From Methanobrevibacter sp. (GTDB taxonomy: Archaea > Methanobacteriota > Methanobacteria > Methanobacteriales > Methanobacteriaceae), in the NCBI GenBank assembly GCA_031284925.1, contig JAITXE010000018.1:1-41633 (forward strand): a DNA stretch of 41,633 bases. The letters run 5' to 3'. The notes beneath the pieces are model-generated. The model was given only the letters and a program-made list of their open reading frames with translations, had not been told where the DNA came from and ran no database searches. The translations under genes and the position numbers were made by a program. Each line of letters starts with the position of its first letter. The stretch's first letter is position 1. Of the stretch, positions 1 to 9,478 are shown piece by piece.

Positions 1-1
1 A

Positions 2-154
2 AGTACTCCTGAAGAATGGGAAGAAAAACTTGAAAAATTAATCACCACCAAACAACTAAGAGAAGAAATTCTTAACAATGCCATTTCAGATATTAAAGAA
101 AATTATTCCCTAAAAAATACAGTTATTAAATGGGAAAAAATACTGAAGAAATGA
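2..154 (+). CDS. C-terminal end of a glycosyltransferase (probably GT4 type), cut by the window edge
   Basis: An open frame enters from the left edge and stops at TGA 152-154, giving about 50 residues. It has the amphipathic helix pattern typical of the end of group 1/GT4 glycosyltransferases: an acidic EEWEEKLEKL helix, then REEILNNA, then a tyrosine-containing stretch, and a final WEKILKK. In that family this last helix packs back on the N-terminal domain. The catalytic part lies outside the window, so donor and acceptor cannot be named. The following genes (DUF2142 and DUF6056-like) are also surface-polysaccharide types, which supports the assignment. The call rests on a short tail only. 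Confidence 0.45.
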   Translation, partial: STPEEWEEKLEKLITTKQLREEILNNAISDIKENYSLKNTVIKWEKILKK

Positions 155-326
155 ATAACATTTATAAATTAAAAAAAAAATCTACACAGATATATAATAC
201 TTTTTTTCAAGAATGAATATATAATTATATTAATAATAATATAAATTATAAAAATTATATTGTTTAAAAATTGGTTTTATAAACTATGATAAGATATTTT
301 CATAAGAGATAAATTACTTTAAAAAT

Positions 327-743
327 ATGAATCCCATGATTAAAATAAGTACTATTAATCCCGAATTAATCTTTTTATTTTTTTGCTTAATTTTTAGATC
401 TATATTTGCTGTTATTATTCCTCCCTTCAGTGTTCCAGATGAGGGTTCCCATTTATTTAAATCATATGATGTAAGTCAATGACATCTTACTCCAAAAAGT
501 AATATAATATCTGTTCCTAAAACTGTTTCTAACATTATTAAATCTTACCTTTTTATACCTAATTTAAATTTAAAAAAAGAATATATTTCAGATTTAAATA
601 AACATTTTAATGTTAATGATACACAAAGAGTCGATATAAGTAATATTTATACATATAGTTTTGTTCCCTATCTTGGTGTTGCTTCTGTTATTAAGATATG
701 TGAATTTTTTGATTTATCCCCTTTTAGTATTTTACGGAATTAA
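327..743 (+). pseudogene. DUF2142-family membrane protein fragment with in-frame stop and missing C-terminal part
   Basis: Reading from ATG 327 gives a hydrophobic N-terminal helix, then PPFSVPDEGSHLFKSYDVSQ, the hallmark start of DUF2142 membrane proteins (PP..VPDE..H). A TGA at 480-482 interrupts the frame directly after SQ, where family members usually have Gly; a GGA-to-TGA change would explain it. The same frame then continues to TAA 741-743 through a tyrosine-rich loop and an FVPYLGVASVIK segment, ending at an Arg-Asn pair. DUF2142 proteins normally have several hundred further residues with many membrane helices; these are absent. The frame ends exactly where a ~120-bp dispersed repeat begins (about 738), so truncation by insertion or rearrangement is likely. 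The family is associated with surface polysaccharide or teichoic-acid-like loci; its exact function is not established. Confidence 0.6.
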
Positions 744-855
744 TCTTTTTTAGTTTCAACTACTTTTTCAATATTATATTTTAAAAATTCGTATTTGGTC
801 TTTAATTTTGATTTAAACTTATAAATTTAAGCTAATAAAAAATTTGTTTTATAAA
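738..855. repeat. Dispersed ~120-bp repeat, copy A (inverted relative to copy B at 23971-24091)
   Basis: The reverse complement of this stretch matches 23971-24091 at about 90 percent identity by hand alignment, with a fully identical core of about 28 bp centred on TTAAAGACCAAATACGAA. Copy A begins at the last codons of the DUF2142 fragment. Copy B lies upstream of truA and runs into an ATG-started short ORF. The arrangement suggests remnants of a mobile element end carrying a promoter and the start of a gene. No transposase was found at either copy. Confidence 0.7.
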
Positions 856-951
856 AATTAATTGAAATAATACATAAATAAAGTTAAATAATTTGGCAAA
901 AGACTATAATTTATAGTACCTAAAAAAATTATTTATTTTTAAAATTAACTT

Positions 952-2279
952 TCATTTAAATCTTTTAGAATGTTCTAACAAATCATAAAGTAATAAAATG
1001 CTTGGAAAAATCATTATTGCCCAACAAATTATCCAAAATCTACCTCCTGAAGCCCAAATTGTTGGTGTAAATCCTACTATGAACTGTGATCCAAATGCCA
1101 ACAGAAGCAAACCAGTTAATAAAAAACTGATTAAATTCTTTCCCCTATATTTTTTAATCAATATTAAACAATAAATTGTAGGTAATATGATTAGTAAATA
1201 AATTAGACAATATATTTCCATATAAATTAAGCTATATATATATATATATATAATAAACATTGATGAAAACCATAACTAAATAAATTTATCAATGGTTTAA
1301 ACTGAATAAACAACATAAAATAAAAAAAAGTTAATAAAAAAATGGGTATGAATCCAACATAGCTAATTTTTTTCTTTTTAGATATTATGAAAGTGTAAAT
1401 TCCTAATATTGCAAAAAATATATAAGAAATAGGATTAAATTTTGTAATTAAGTTATAAAACAGGGTAGTTGTCGCTAAATCTATTTTATTAAATAAGCTA
1501 AAAGTTGAATATTTAGGAAACCAAGTTTTAAGCTCACTAAAATATCTTTCATGATTCCCAGGACATAATAATGAATTCATGAAACCTAAAATAACAATAC
1601 CATAAAAGTAAAGCATTATTTTTGGTATTTTTATCTTTTTATATTGTAAATATATGAAAATGAAGACATAAACTCCAAAAACAACAACTAACATTATTTC
1701 CATGTTAATTGCAAATAACAATGAAAAAATCATCATGCTATAAATGCATGTCTTTTTAAATAAGTCCATATTAACTTTTTTAAATATGTATTTTTTGATT
1801 AAGTAAAAATGTATCACTGCAAATCCAAAAGGCCAAATATAATTTAATGTGGTGCTAATATATCCAGCACTACCTAAATCATGAAATACATTCCATATAA
1901 AGATTAATAATAAAATACTGGATATTATATTGTATGTAAATTTCTTTTTAATTGATAATCTTTCAAAATTTGATAGGATTATTTTAGGGGTTAAAACAGC
2001 AATAATCAAAAATAAGAGAGAATCTAAAAGCTTCCAAATTACTGGGGGTAAATAAGATAGTATTACTAAGAAAAATTCAATTAAAGACCTTGAAGTCCAA
2101 GAAGTATATCTGTACATGATAAAATTTGAATTATTAAGAATAAACAAAGTATTGAACCGTTTAGCAAAGTAGAGATCATCTAAATTAGGGGCATGCCAAT
2201 AATAGTGTAGTAATATTAAAATTATAAAAAGGAATATAAAAGGAATATAAATATATATTATTTTTTTTAATTTTAACAT
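952..2279 (-). pseudogene. DUF6056-like multispanning membrane protein, frame broken at a (TA)10 tract
   Basis: Two minus-strand frames make up one gene. The first starts best at ATG 2279, which has GGAG 8 nt upstream (an ATG at 2303 is in frame but lacks this). It runs about 350 codons with roughly ten hydrophobic helices and an N-terminal loop HAPNLDDLYFAKRF followed by TSWTSR. This resembles the PN.DD / W..R pattern I associate with DUF6056 proteins of surface-glycan loci. It terminates at 1227 just after a (TA)10 tract (1233-1252). The second frame continues through the tract to TAA 952 and encodes further hydrophobic segments typical of the missing C-terminus. Loss of one TA unit, or gain of two, would join both into a protein of about 440 residues. 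It could therefore be a phase-variable gene in its OFF state, a fresh pseudogene, or an assembly error. The family call is moderate. Confidence 0.55.
1233..1252. repeat. (TA)10 dinucleotide repeat inside a coding region
   Basis: Ten uninterrupted TA units lie within the DUF6056-like gene, exactly where the reading frame shifts. On the coding strand the tract reads as alternating Tyr and Ile codons within a hydrophobic stretch, so changes in unit number alter the frame while leaving a tolerable peptide. Confidence 0.9.
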
Positions 2280-2303
2280 TTTTATTTCTCCATCATACTT
2301 CAT

Positions 2304-3056
2304 GTATATAAATTATTTTTTAAAGTCAGGTTAAAAAATTGAATTTTAAATAAAAATACTCTATTTTAAGTTGTAATATGATTAAGAATAGAATAACCTA
2401 TCATCTACCAATATGTGAAAAATAACTTATAATAAAAACTCTTTAAGAGGTTTCCGCACAATTATTTTTTTGAAGATATTATTTTGAAATAAATCAATTT
2501 ATTTATATTTTAACTATATTAAATTATTTTAATTTAAAAAGAATTTTAATTAATTAAATAAAAATTAAAGTAAGCTAATACATGAATTCGTTAAATAAAA
2601 CTTTAATTTCCATTTTGTATCAAAAATCATTGATTTAATAATTAAAGAATTAATATCATTTTTAGCTAAATAATTATTAAATTGATTTTTGTTGTAGTAT
2701 TTAATAAAATTTAATGAGTAATTTTATAAAATAATTGATTCAAGCAGATAAAAATTTTTTGAAAAATAAATATGTGGAATCCTCTTTAAAAGAAAATCTA
2801 AATATTTATTTAATAATTAATAAAATATATATAGTTTAAAAGAGATACTTTTTTATGATTGTTTTTATTAAGCTTAGTTATAAATTTATGTTAATTAAGC
2901 TATATTTCTTTATTTGATGAAAATCATAATATAAAGTATTATTATTTTTATTAATTATACTTATAGAACACTTAATTTTAAAATAAATTATTTCAATAAA
3001 TATAAACTTAGTAGTTTCATTTTAAGACTTATATTTTAAATTATAAAGGTGATTTC
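2304..3056. other. Gene-free AT-rich stretch, trpS upstream region
   Basis: About 750 bp with no convincing gene. A short open stretch near 2735-2838 (plus strand) reads like eroded coding sequence but matches nothing I recognise. The end of the interval holds the AAAGGTGATTTC ribosome binding site of trpS. No RNA gene, repeat array or operator was recognised. Confidence 0.4.
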
Positions 3057-4142
3057 TTGATAGATCCATGGACATTTTCTTCTACTGTTGATTATGAAGA
3101 TATTATGGAGCAGTTTGGAATAAAAAAGTTTAGTGAAATTATAATGAATATAAAAAATCCAAGTTTATTAATGAAAAGAGGAGTTATATTTGGACACAGA
3201 GACTTTGATCTTATTGCAAGGAGAATATCTGAAAATAAGAATTTCATTGCTATAAGTGGAATGATGCCAAGTGGAAAAATGCATATTGGTCATAAAATGG
3301 TAGTTGATCAATTAAAATGGTATTTAAAACATGGGGCTAATGTATTTATTTCAATAGCTGATATGGAAGCATATGCTACAAGATCAATCTCATTTAAAGA
3401 GGGTAGAGAAATAGCTATTAATGAATATTTATTTAACTATGTAGCTTTAGGATTGGATTTAGATAAGGTTGAAGTTTATTTGCAATCTCAGTCCAAACCA
3501 CTTAATGATTTAGCATTTAACTTATCTAAGAAAGTTAATCTTTCTCAGATGAGAGCAATTTATGGATTTGAAAATTCTACAAATATAGCTCATCTTTATG
3601 CTCCTTTAATTCAAGTAGCAGATATTTTACTACCTCAAAGCGAATTATTCTTTCCAAATACTCCGACAGTCGTTCCAGTAGGCATTGATCAAGACCCACA
3701 TATAAGATTAACAAGAGACATAGTTATTAGATTTAAAGATGAATTTAATTTTATAGCTCCTGGTTCAACTTATCATAGGTTTATTTCAGGATTAAATAAG
3801 GATAAAATGTCAAGTAGTAAACCAAAAACAGCTATTTTCTTAACTGATTCATTAGATGTTGTAGAAAAAAAAGTTAAATCAGCTAAAACAGGTGGAAGAG
3901 AAAGTTTAAAAGAACAAAAAGAATTAGGTGGATGTCCAGAGAAATGTGTTGTCTATGAACTTCTTCTTTATCATTTAATAAAAGAAGATAAAAAACTTGA
4001 GAATGTTTATACTCACTGTAAAGAAGGAACATTGCTTTGTGGAGAATGTAAACAGGCGACAGCAGATAAACTCAAGGAACTTTTTGAGAATTTAGCTATT
4101 AAACGAGACGAATCTATTGAAATAGCTGAAAATATTTTGTAA
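3057..4142 (+). CDS. trpS: Tryptophanyl-tRNA synthetase
   Basis: Class I aminoacyl-tRNA synthetase that charges tRNA-Trp with tryptophan at the expense of ATP, in the cytoplasm. Residues 70-79 carry PSGKMHIGHK, the HIGH-type ATP signature of archaeal/eukaryotic TrpRS, and residues 248-254 carry KDKMSSS, the KMSKS loop. The region QVADILLPQS around 186-195 and GIDQDPHIRL around 209-218 are typical tryptophan-pocket segments. The 361-residue length fits archaeal TrpRS. The start is TTG at 3057, chosen because GGTGAT lies 3 nt upstream, a spacing also seen before truA. The SpoIIM-like gene follows after 15 bp and is probably co-transcribed. A pair of C..C motifs near the C-terminus (CPEKC, CGEC) may bind a metal; this is inference. 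Confidence 0.96.
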   Translation: MIDPWTFSSTVDYEDIMEQFGIKKFSEIIMNIKNPSLLMKRGVIFGHRDFDLIARRISENKNFIAISGMMPSGKMHIGHKMVVDQLKWYLKHGANVFISIADMEAYATRSISFKEGREIAINEYLFNYVALGLDLDKVEVYLQSQSKPLNDLAFNLSKKVNLSQMRAIYGFENSTNIAHLYAPLIQVADILLPQSELFFPNTPTVVPVGIDQDPHIRLTRDIVIRFKDEFNFIAPGSTYHRFISGLNKDKMSSSKPKTAIFLTDSLDVVEKKVKSAKTGGRESLKEQKELGGCPEKCVVYELLLYHLIKEDKKLENVYTHCKEGTLLCGECKQATADKLKELFENLAIKRDESIEIAENIL

Positions 4143-4157
4143 TGTGAGGTAAATTTA

Positions 4158-4829
4158 ATGGTTAAAAAATCATTTAATTTAGTTAAAAATGAAGTTAAAG
4201 AAAGTTTGATAGAAAATAAATATATTTTACTTTTATCAACAATCTTATTTATATTCCCCTTAATTTTAGGATATTTATTAGGTCATCATTTACAACCAGT
4301 ATTAGAACCCGTACTTGATGAATTTAAAAGGAAAGTAATTTCTGGAGAAGTGAAAATAAGTTTCGATTCGATTTTTTTAAACAATTTAAAGGCTATTTTA
4401 ATAGAATATGCTGGGGGAATATTTTTTGGAATTTTAACTTTTTTTATTCTAGTATTTAATGGATTGTTTATTGGATATTTTGGATTTAAAGTGGTAGATT
4501 TAAAATTATTTTTAGTAGGTATTGCTCCTCATGGAATATTTGAAATCCCCGCCGTGATTATAGGTGCGGCAGCAGGACTTGTTTTCTTATCTTTTTTAGT
4601 AAAGTTAATTAAAGATATAATTTCTAAAAATTCATTTGATTTAAACCAGCACGATTATCCTGATGAAACCCATTTAACTGAAACAACAAAATTTAAATTT
4701 GCATGGAACAAAAATTACAAAATATTAAAACAATCTCTTATTTTACTTGTGATATCCATATTTTTATTAATAATCGCTGCTTTTATTGAAACACAGATTA
4801 CCGTAATCATGATCAATTTATTTAAGTGA
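4158..4829 (+). CDS. SpoIIM/DUF95-family integral membrane protein
   Basis: A 223-residue protein with about four to five membrane helices (roughly residues 22-44, 80-118, 122-150 and 188-215). It has the conserved polar/Gly element GIAPHGIFEIPAVIIGAAAG around residues 121-140, characteristic of the stage II sporulation protein M (SpoIIM, DUF95) family, including the PHG.FE.P core. In Bacillus SpoIIM takes part in engulfment; archaeal members have no settled function, and a membrane remodelling or transport role is only a guess. GAGGT lies 9 nt before ATG 4158, so translation starts here. It sits 15 bp downstream of trpS and likely shares its transcript. Confidence 0.85.
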   Translation: MVKKSFNLVKNEVKESLIENKYILLLSTILFIFPLILGYLLGHHLQPVLEPVLDEFKRKVISGEVKISFDSIFLNNLKAILIEYAGGIFFGILTFFILVFNGLFIGYFGFKVVDLKLFLVGIAPHGIFEIPAVIIGAAAGLVFLSFLVKLIKDIISKNSFDLNQHDYPDETHLTETTKFKFAWNKNYKILKQSLILLVISIFLLIIAAFIETQITVIMINLFK

Positions 4830-4876
4830 AACAAATTTTATTATAATCAGGGATAAATTTTTTCAATCTGTTACTT

Positions 4877-6739
4877 TCACACTGCTTTCTTAGCAATTAT
4901 GGGAACATTTGATTTTAAGGCATTTGTGATTGAGTCACTTATTTCAAGGTTTTTTCTAATTCGAACTAATGCGTTCTTACCAACTGTTGAGGTAAGTAGA
5001 TAAATATCTCCAGCATATATTTCAAAAACTTCACCAACGAATTCTTTTGGAAAGTATAAACTTATAAATTTCTTAGTTTTATTTACTTCAAGATATAATG
5101 TTTTAACTTCTTCATTTAATTCATCTATTGCTTCAACACCAATACTTATTCCTAATTTTTCTTCTATTTTAGCTATTCTCTTACCTGATTTTCCAATTAT
5201 TTTAGGAACATATCTATTTTCAATATAAAGATCTATTCTATCTTTAGAGATAAACTCAATTTTAAGTCTTGATTTTGGAATAATCTTCTTAATTTCTTTT
5301 AATATTTCTTTTTCGGCTATATTTTCTAGGGAAGATTTTTTCTTTGGTTTTTCTGGAGAGGATAATAAATCAATGTCCATAACAATAGTTTGTTCTCCAT
5401 ATGTGTAGATTTCATGTTTAAGTTCATTTGTTATAAAATCATGAACTTCAATAACAGGTCTTGCTAAATCGGCTTCTTTCATTCCACTTGGAACTTTAAC
5501 GGTTAAATTTGTTTTATAAACAGTTTTAATTTCACCATCTTCAATGAATATATTTGTATCAATGATTGAAGGAATTATACCAAGTTCTACCCTTGAAGCT
5601 ATTCTTTGTATTCCATCTATTGGTTTAGTTGAATGAACAACACCAATCATTCCAACACCTGCAAGTCGCATATCAGCAAAGATATGAAAATCATCTGTTT
5701 TTCTAAGTTCATCATATATTGTAAAATCAGGCCTAACTAATAAGAGTAAATTCGATGTTTTTTCCATACTTCCTTCAAGTGGGGAGTATTGTGTAATCTC
5801 ATCTGAAACTTGTAAATCTCGTGGAGATTCCATTGTTTTAACTATTTTATTCATTTCCTTAGAGTAAAATTCTGCTAATGCTTGGGCAAATGTACTTTTT
5901 CCAGCTCCAGGAGAACCAGATATTAAAATACCGTTTGAATTATTCTTTAATCTTTCAATTAATATATCGGACATTTCATATTCATAAATTGAAACATTGC
6001 TAACTGGACGAACAGCTGTTATTTCTAACCCTTCAGAAAATGGTGGTTTAGCTATTGAGATTCTAAATTCTCTAGACTGAACAACAATTGCGCCTTCCAT
6101 ATCCATTTCAATATAGCTTTTAAAATCGTGTCTTGAGATTTCTATTATATCATCTATAAACTCTTGAAGTTGATTATAACTTAATTTTTCATTAGATAGT
6201 TTAACAAGATTTATATTCCCGGGTTTTCCTTTTTTAGCCATTGGAACAACATTTTCTTTAAGATGTAAAGACATTGTATCCTCATCAAAGAAATCATATA
6301 TTTTAAGCTTTATATCTTCATTTATATCCTGAGGAATGTATATCACATTTATTGCCTGTGATTTAGCAACCCAACTTTGAACTTTATCGCTTGTGATTAA
6401 GGTTGCTAACTCTGATTTAGCAAGATCCCTAATCATTGCATCAATTTCTCCAGTTTTAGATAACGATATTTCATAATTGTTAGGTCTCTTACCTGCGAAA
6501 GTTATAGATAATAGATTCTTTTCCCCTAATTTCTGTAAATCTTCAATATTTTTAAGTCCTTGTATTCCTGTAGATTTCCCCTTGTTTGCTTGATATTCAA
6601 GTTCAGCTATTACTGCCTCTGAGATAATAATTTCAGGATATTCTATCCCATCTATAATCTCTTTTATACTATTTTCTATGATACTACTCGTATCGGGCAC
6701 AATTTTCTTTAAGTATTCATTATCGTCTAAATAATCCAT
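4877..6739 (-). CDS. PIN domain-ATPase-KH protein (COG1855 family)
   Basis: A 620-residue archaeal three-part protein. Residues 10-130 form a PIN-like nuclease domain with the acidic set Asp16 (PDTSS), Glu in SEAVIAELE (about 40-48), Asp100 (EIDAMIRD) and Asp118 (TSDK). Residues about 230-440 are a VirB11/PilT-like ATPase with Walker A GSPGAGKS at 275-282 and YDELRKTDDF in the Walker B region. Residues about 495-560 are a KH RNA-binding domain with IIGKSGKRI. The combination predicts an ATP-driven RNA-binding or RNA-processing factor; the substrate is not known. ATG 6739 is preceded by GGAG at 8 nt. It converges with the trpS-SpoIIM pair. Confidence 0.92.
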   Translation of the reverse strand: MDYLDDNEYLKKIVPDTSSIIENSIKEIIDGIEYPEIIISEAVIAELEYQANKGKSTGIQGLKNIEDLQKLGEKNLLSITFAGKRPNNYEISLSKTGEIDAMIRDLAKSELATLITSDKVQSWVAKSQAINVIYIPQDINEDIKLKIYDFFDEDTMSLHLKENVVPMAKKGKPGNINLVKLSNEKLSYNQLQEFIDDIIEISRHDFKSYIEMDMEGAIVVQSREFRISIAKPPFSEGLEITAVRPVSNVSIYEYEMSDILIERLKNNSNGILISGSPGAGKSTFAQALAEFYSKEMNKIVKTMESPRDLQVSDEITQYSPLEGSMEKTSNLLLLVRPDFTIYDELRKTDDFHIFADMRLAGVGMIGVVHSTKPIDGIQRIASRVELGIIPSIIDTNIFIEDGEIKTVYKTNLTVKVPSGMKEADLARPVIEVHDFITNELKHEIYTYGEQTIVMDIDLLSSPEKPKKKSSLENIAEKEILKEIKKIIPKSRLKIEFISKDRIDLYIENRYVPKIIGKSGKRIAKIEEKLGISIGVEAIDELNEEVKTLYLEVNKTKKFISLYFPKEFVGEVFEIYAGDIYLLTSTVGKNALVRIRKNLEISDSITNALKSNVPIIAKKAV

Positions 6740-7146
6740 TAAATAAGCTCCAAGTAATATAATATATTCTTAATAAAATAATGTTTAATATTGTAATTCT
6801 AAATAAATAGTAAATGTATTTAATTAAATAAAATATTTAAACTTATCTATTTAAAACAATGACTCCATTAATTTTATTAATTTTTACTAAATTATATATT
6901 CTCATTTTATTTTAAATCTAATTTTATCACTTGCTTTGTTTTATAATTATTATATTTCTTTTTAAATTTTAATGAAAAAGTTTATTATATTATGTTTCAA
7001 TTTTGTATTAAAATTGTCATAATTCTTATATATTCAGTAATAACAGAAACTATTATATGGAAATTATATTTTCATTATTATTTTATATTGTTATTTCTTA
7101 AAATATATCAAATAATTATGGTATCAATTAAAGCTAGGAGTATTTC
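6740..7146. other. Gene-free AT-rich divergent upstream region
   Basis: About 400 bp between the PIN-ATPase gene (leftward) and the first FilR1-like pseudogene (rightward). It should hold the promoters of both. Only very AT-rich sequence is seen; TATA-like stretches are too common here to choose one. An ORF beginning at 6992 runs through it but is hydrophobic noise up to the region where regulator-like sequence starts. Confidence 0.4.
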
Positions 7147-7975
7147 ATGTGGAAATAAGAATTTAAATATAATAGATAAGTTTAAGCTTGTCAAGGATGA
7201 TTTGAAGTTTTTAACAAATTCGGAGTAGGTTAGAACTAATGAACTCAATAGCTACATCACCTAAAGAAATTCATTTCGATAAAGGTTTAACTTATGCTTC
7301 AATTTCTTTAAATTTTAAAAATCTTGCAAAGAAAAAGTTTCTTTACAGCAATTTTGATGGTTATCAACTTAATAGCTTAACAAAGATCTTATTTTGTGAA
7401 ATAAATAAATCTAGTAAATTAATGACTTTACTAAGCAAATTTTCTGACTTTTTAAGAACCATATAATTAATGATATAGGTGAAGAATTCTTAAAAGATGT
7501 CAATTGTTTAAATAAATCCCAAATTATAGAATCTTCATCAACTGAAATATATAAAATTCATAACTCTAATATCCAATCTCTTTCAGATTCGGAAGATGTT
7601 TATACTATAATTATTTTTCTTCATCCTGATTATCCTGGTGTTTTTAAAGATTTAATAAATAAAAATGTTAAGGTTAATTTATTAATATCTGAGGATATTT
7701 ATCAAATTAATTGGAAGTGTTATTAAAAAAGGTATTAATAATGAAAATCTTGTTATAAAAAAAATAATAAAAATGTGTATGTATTGTTAATAGAGTCATC
7801 ATATTTCCTATATTTAGGGCTTTTTAAAGAAGATAATATTTTTGATCAAAATAGAATCCTATTTTCTGATGATGAAAAAGCTATGTGATGGGGATTTGAA
7901 CTTTTTAATAAAATATTTAAAATGAATCATTATTTAATCTTGGATCTTATTTTATTATTTAAAATACGGAGATAA
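7147..7975 (+). pseudogene. Decayed FilR1-like winged-helix transcriptional regulator, copy 1
   Basis: The likely original start is ATG 7147, with AGGAG 6 nt upstream. Frame-shifted pieces read as one regulator: IIDKFKLVKDDLKFL (N-terminal helix, about 7165-7210), KEIHFDKGLTYASISLN and KKKFLYSNFDGYQLNSLTKI (winged helix and wing), NHIINDIGEEFLKDVN (linker), and SLSDSEDVYTIIIFLHPDYP plus VKVNLLISEDIY. The last pair is the pattern of the DUF1724/FilR1 middle domain. The end carries a WGFELF motif at about 7888, also typical. At least three frame changes and a TGA before WGFELF make it non-functional. The family includes methanogenesis regulators of Methanothrix FilR type; ligand and targets here are unknown. 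It lies 4 bp upstream of a second decayed copy. Confidence 0.75.
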
Positions 7976-7979
7976 AAAA

Positions 7980-8859
7980 ATGAATGAATTAGTAATTAAA
8001 AATAAGACATATGTTGATTTAAACCTCAATAACTTAGCAAAAAACTCATTTGATTTTGGTAATTTTGAGGAAATAATGTTTATAATTTCATCAAAACCAC
8101 GTTCAGCAGCATTGTTATATCTAATGTGAAAATGGTCCAACTAAAATGGAAATATTAAGAACGGTAATTAAAAGAACTGTGCCATTTATTCTTAATGCCA
8201 TAAGAGATCTTGAAAGCTTTGGATTTATTAAAAGATCATATAAAACATTTTATAACCTCAAAAGGAAAAATTTTAGGATTAACATTTTAAATTAGTTGAA
8301 AATATGTATACTCTTCAACACCATGACTTTTGGAATAATCATGGCCTTAATCAAATACCTTATCACTCCTTAAAACAGCCATACTTTTTAAAAGATGGGG
8401 AATATTATTTCTTCAAAAAGTAATGATTTAACAAAAGCAATTGAAAAGAGTTTAGATTTAATTAAATTTTCTGATGAATTAAATATAATAATGCCAATAT
8501 TTTCAAAACTTCATTTAAATACTATATTTAAATTCATGATACTAAATGAAGGTAAATTAGAGATTATAACGAATAAAAAAATATCTAAACTCCTATTTAA
8601 TAGCTATCATGATGAAATTTAGATTTTAAATGAAAAAAATAGAATAAGCTTTTGGAATATTGATTTAAAAATCTTTTTAATAAACTCAAAGAAATTTTCT
8701 CTATTAACTCTATTCTTTAAAGATGGATGATAGGATAATTCAATATATAATTTAGATGATTCAACTGATGGTATTCAATGGGGATTAGATGTATTTAAAT
8801 ATTATAAAAGTAAAAGAATTAAGGTTAAGGGGTTTAAAAATAGAATTCATAATATTTAA
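7980..8859 (+). pseudogene. Decayed FilR1-like winged-helix transcriptional regulator, copy 2
   Basis: It starts at ATG 7980 after GGAGAT. The first ~45 codons are open (NELVIKNKTYVDLNLNNLA), then stops and frameshifts intervene. Recognisable blocks are PTKMEILRTVIKRTVPFILN and LESFGFIKRSYKTFYNL (winged helix with recognition helix and wing, about 8143-8270), SNDLTKAIEKSLDLIKFSDE and LNIIMPIFSKLH (FilR1/DUF1724 middle domain, about 8411-8515), GKLEIITNKKISKLLF (8552-8600), and a C-terminal IQWGLDVFKYYKSKR block near 8775. The order matches copy 1. Divergence between copies is high, so the duplication is old. At least four lesions are present. Confidence 0.75.
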
Positions 8860-8866
8860 GTCTATA

Positions 8867-9433
8867 TTAATCTAAATCAGTTTGTTCTGCAATACAAAAT
8901 TTACAAACTGCTTTTGGATTGTTTTCATTATTCTTTTTAACAGGGCAACGAAAAGCATTATTTTCAAATGTAACTTCCATATTTCCTGGAAAAGGTGTTC
9001 CAACAGGGTGAATAGGTTCTTGTAGAATATAAGTAGTGTATAATCCTATTAGTGTATATATTAAAGGAAATTTGTCATTAGTATGTTCATTAATTTCTTC
9101 TAACATTTGAATTTTAAGAATGTTTATTGAATCAAACAATTCATCTTTATTTAAATAACATCCATAAACATTTTTATCTTGATTAATATCTTTTAAGCGC
9201 AAGATAAAATACTTTATATATATTTCTAAATACTTTTCCCTATAATTCATCTGAATATACTTACCACTTTCTCTTAAAACAGATGTAGCTATTGATAAGT
9301 CATAAACAGAAACAGTCTTAGATAATGGTTGAATTATATTTAATAAATCCTTCTTTGATATTTTTTCAAACTCTTTTAATTTATTAAATTTTTCAAATAT
9401 CTCATTACAAGTTATTTTATCCAAATTTAACAC
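8867..9433 (-). CDS. DUF2115 / UPF0305 family protein
   Basis: A methanogen-specific protein of unknown function, about 185 residues. The diagnostic C-terminal segment is present: HPVGTPFPGNMEV followed by FRCPVK and a Cys-rich end AVCKFCIAEQ, the usual P.G..FPG plus CPVK plus C.FC pattern. The Cys residues (one in CPVK, two in CKFC) could bind a metal or Fe-S cluster; this is inference. GTG 9433 begins the longest frame, but AGGAT sits almost on top of it. TTG 9424, three codons in, has better spacing and may be the true start. The gene is 45 bp downstream of the HIRAN-like gene on the same strand. Confidence 0.85.
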   Translation of the reverse strand: MLNLDKITCNEIFEKFNKLKEFEKISKKDLLNIIQPLSKTVSVYDLSIATSVLRESGKYIQMNYREKYLEIYIKYFILRLKDINQDKNVYGCYLNKDELFDSINILKIQMLEEINEHTNDKFPLIYTLIGLYTTYILQEPIHPVGTPFPGNMEVTFENNAFRCPVKKNNENNPKAVCKFCIAEQTDLD

Positions 9434-9478
9434 ATCCTATTGTTATTTAAAATAGATTAATTAAAAACACTTAATATT

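Noticed and set aside
480-482. TGA recoding (selenocysteine or reassigned codon) in DUF2142
   Set aside because: The family position is Gly, there is no SECIS-like hairpin, and the protein is truncated anyway.
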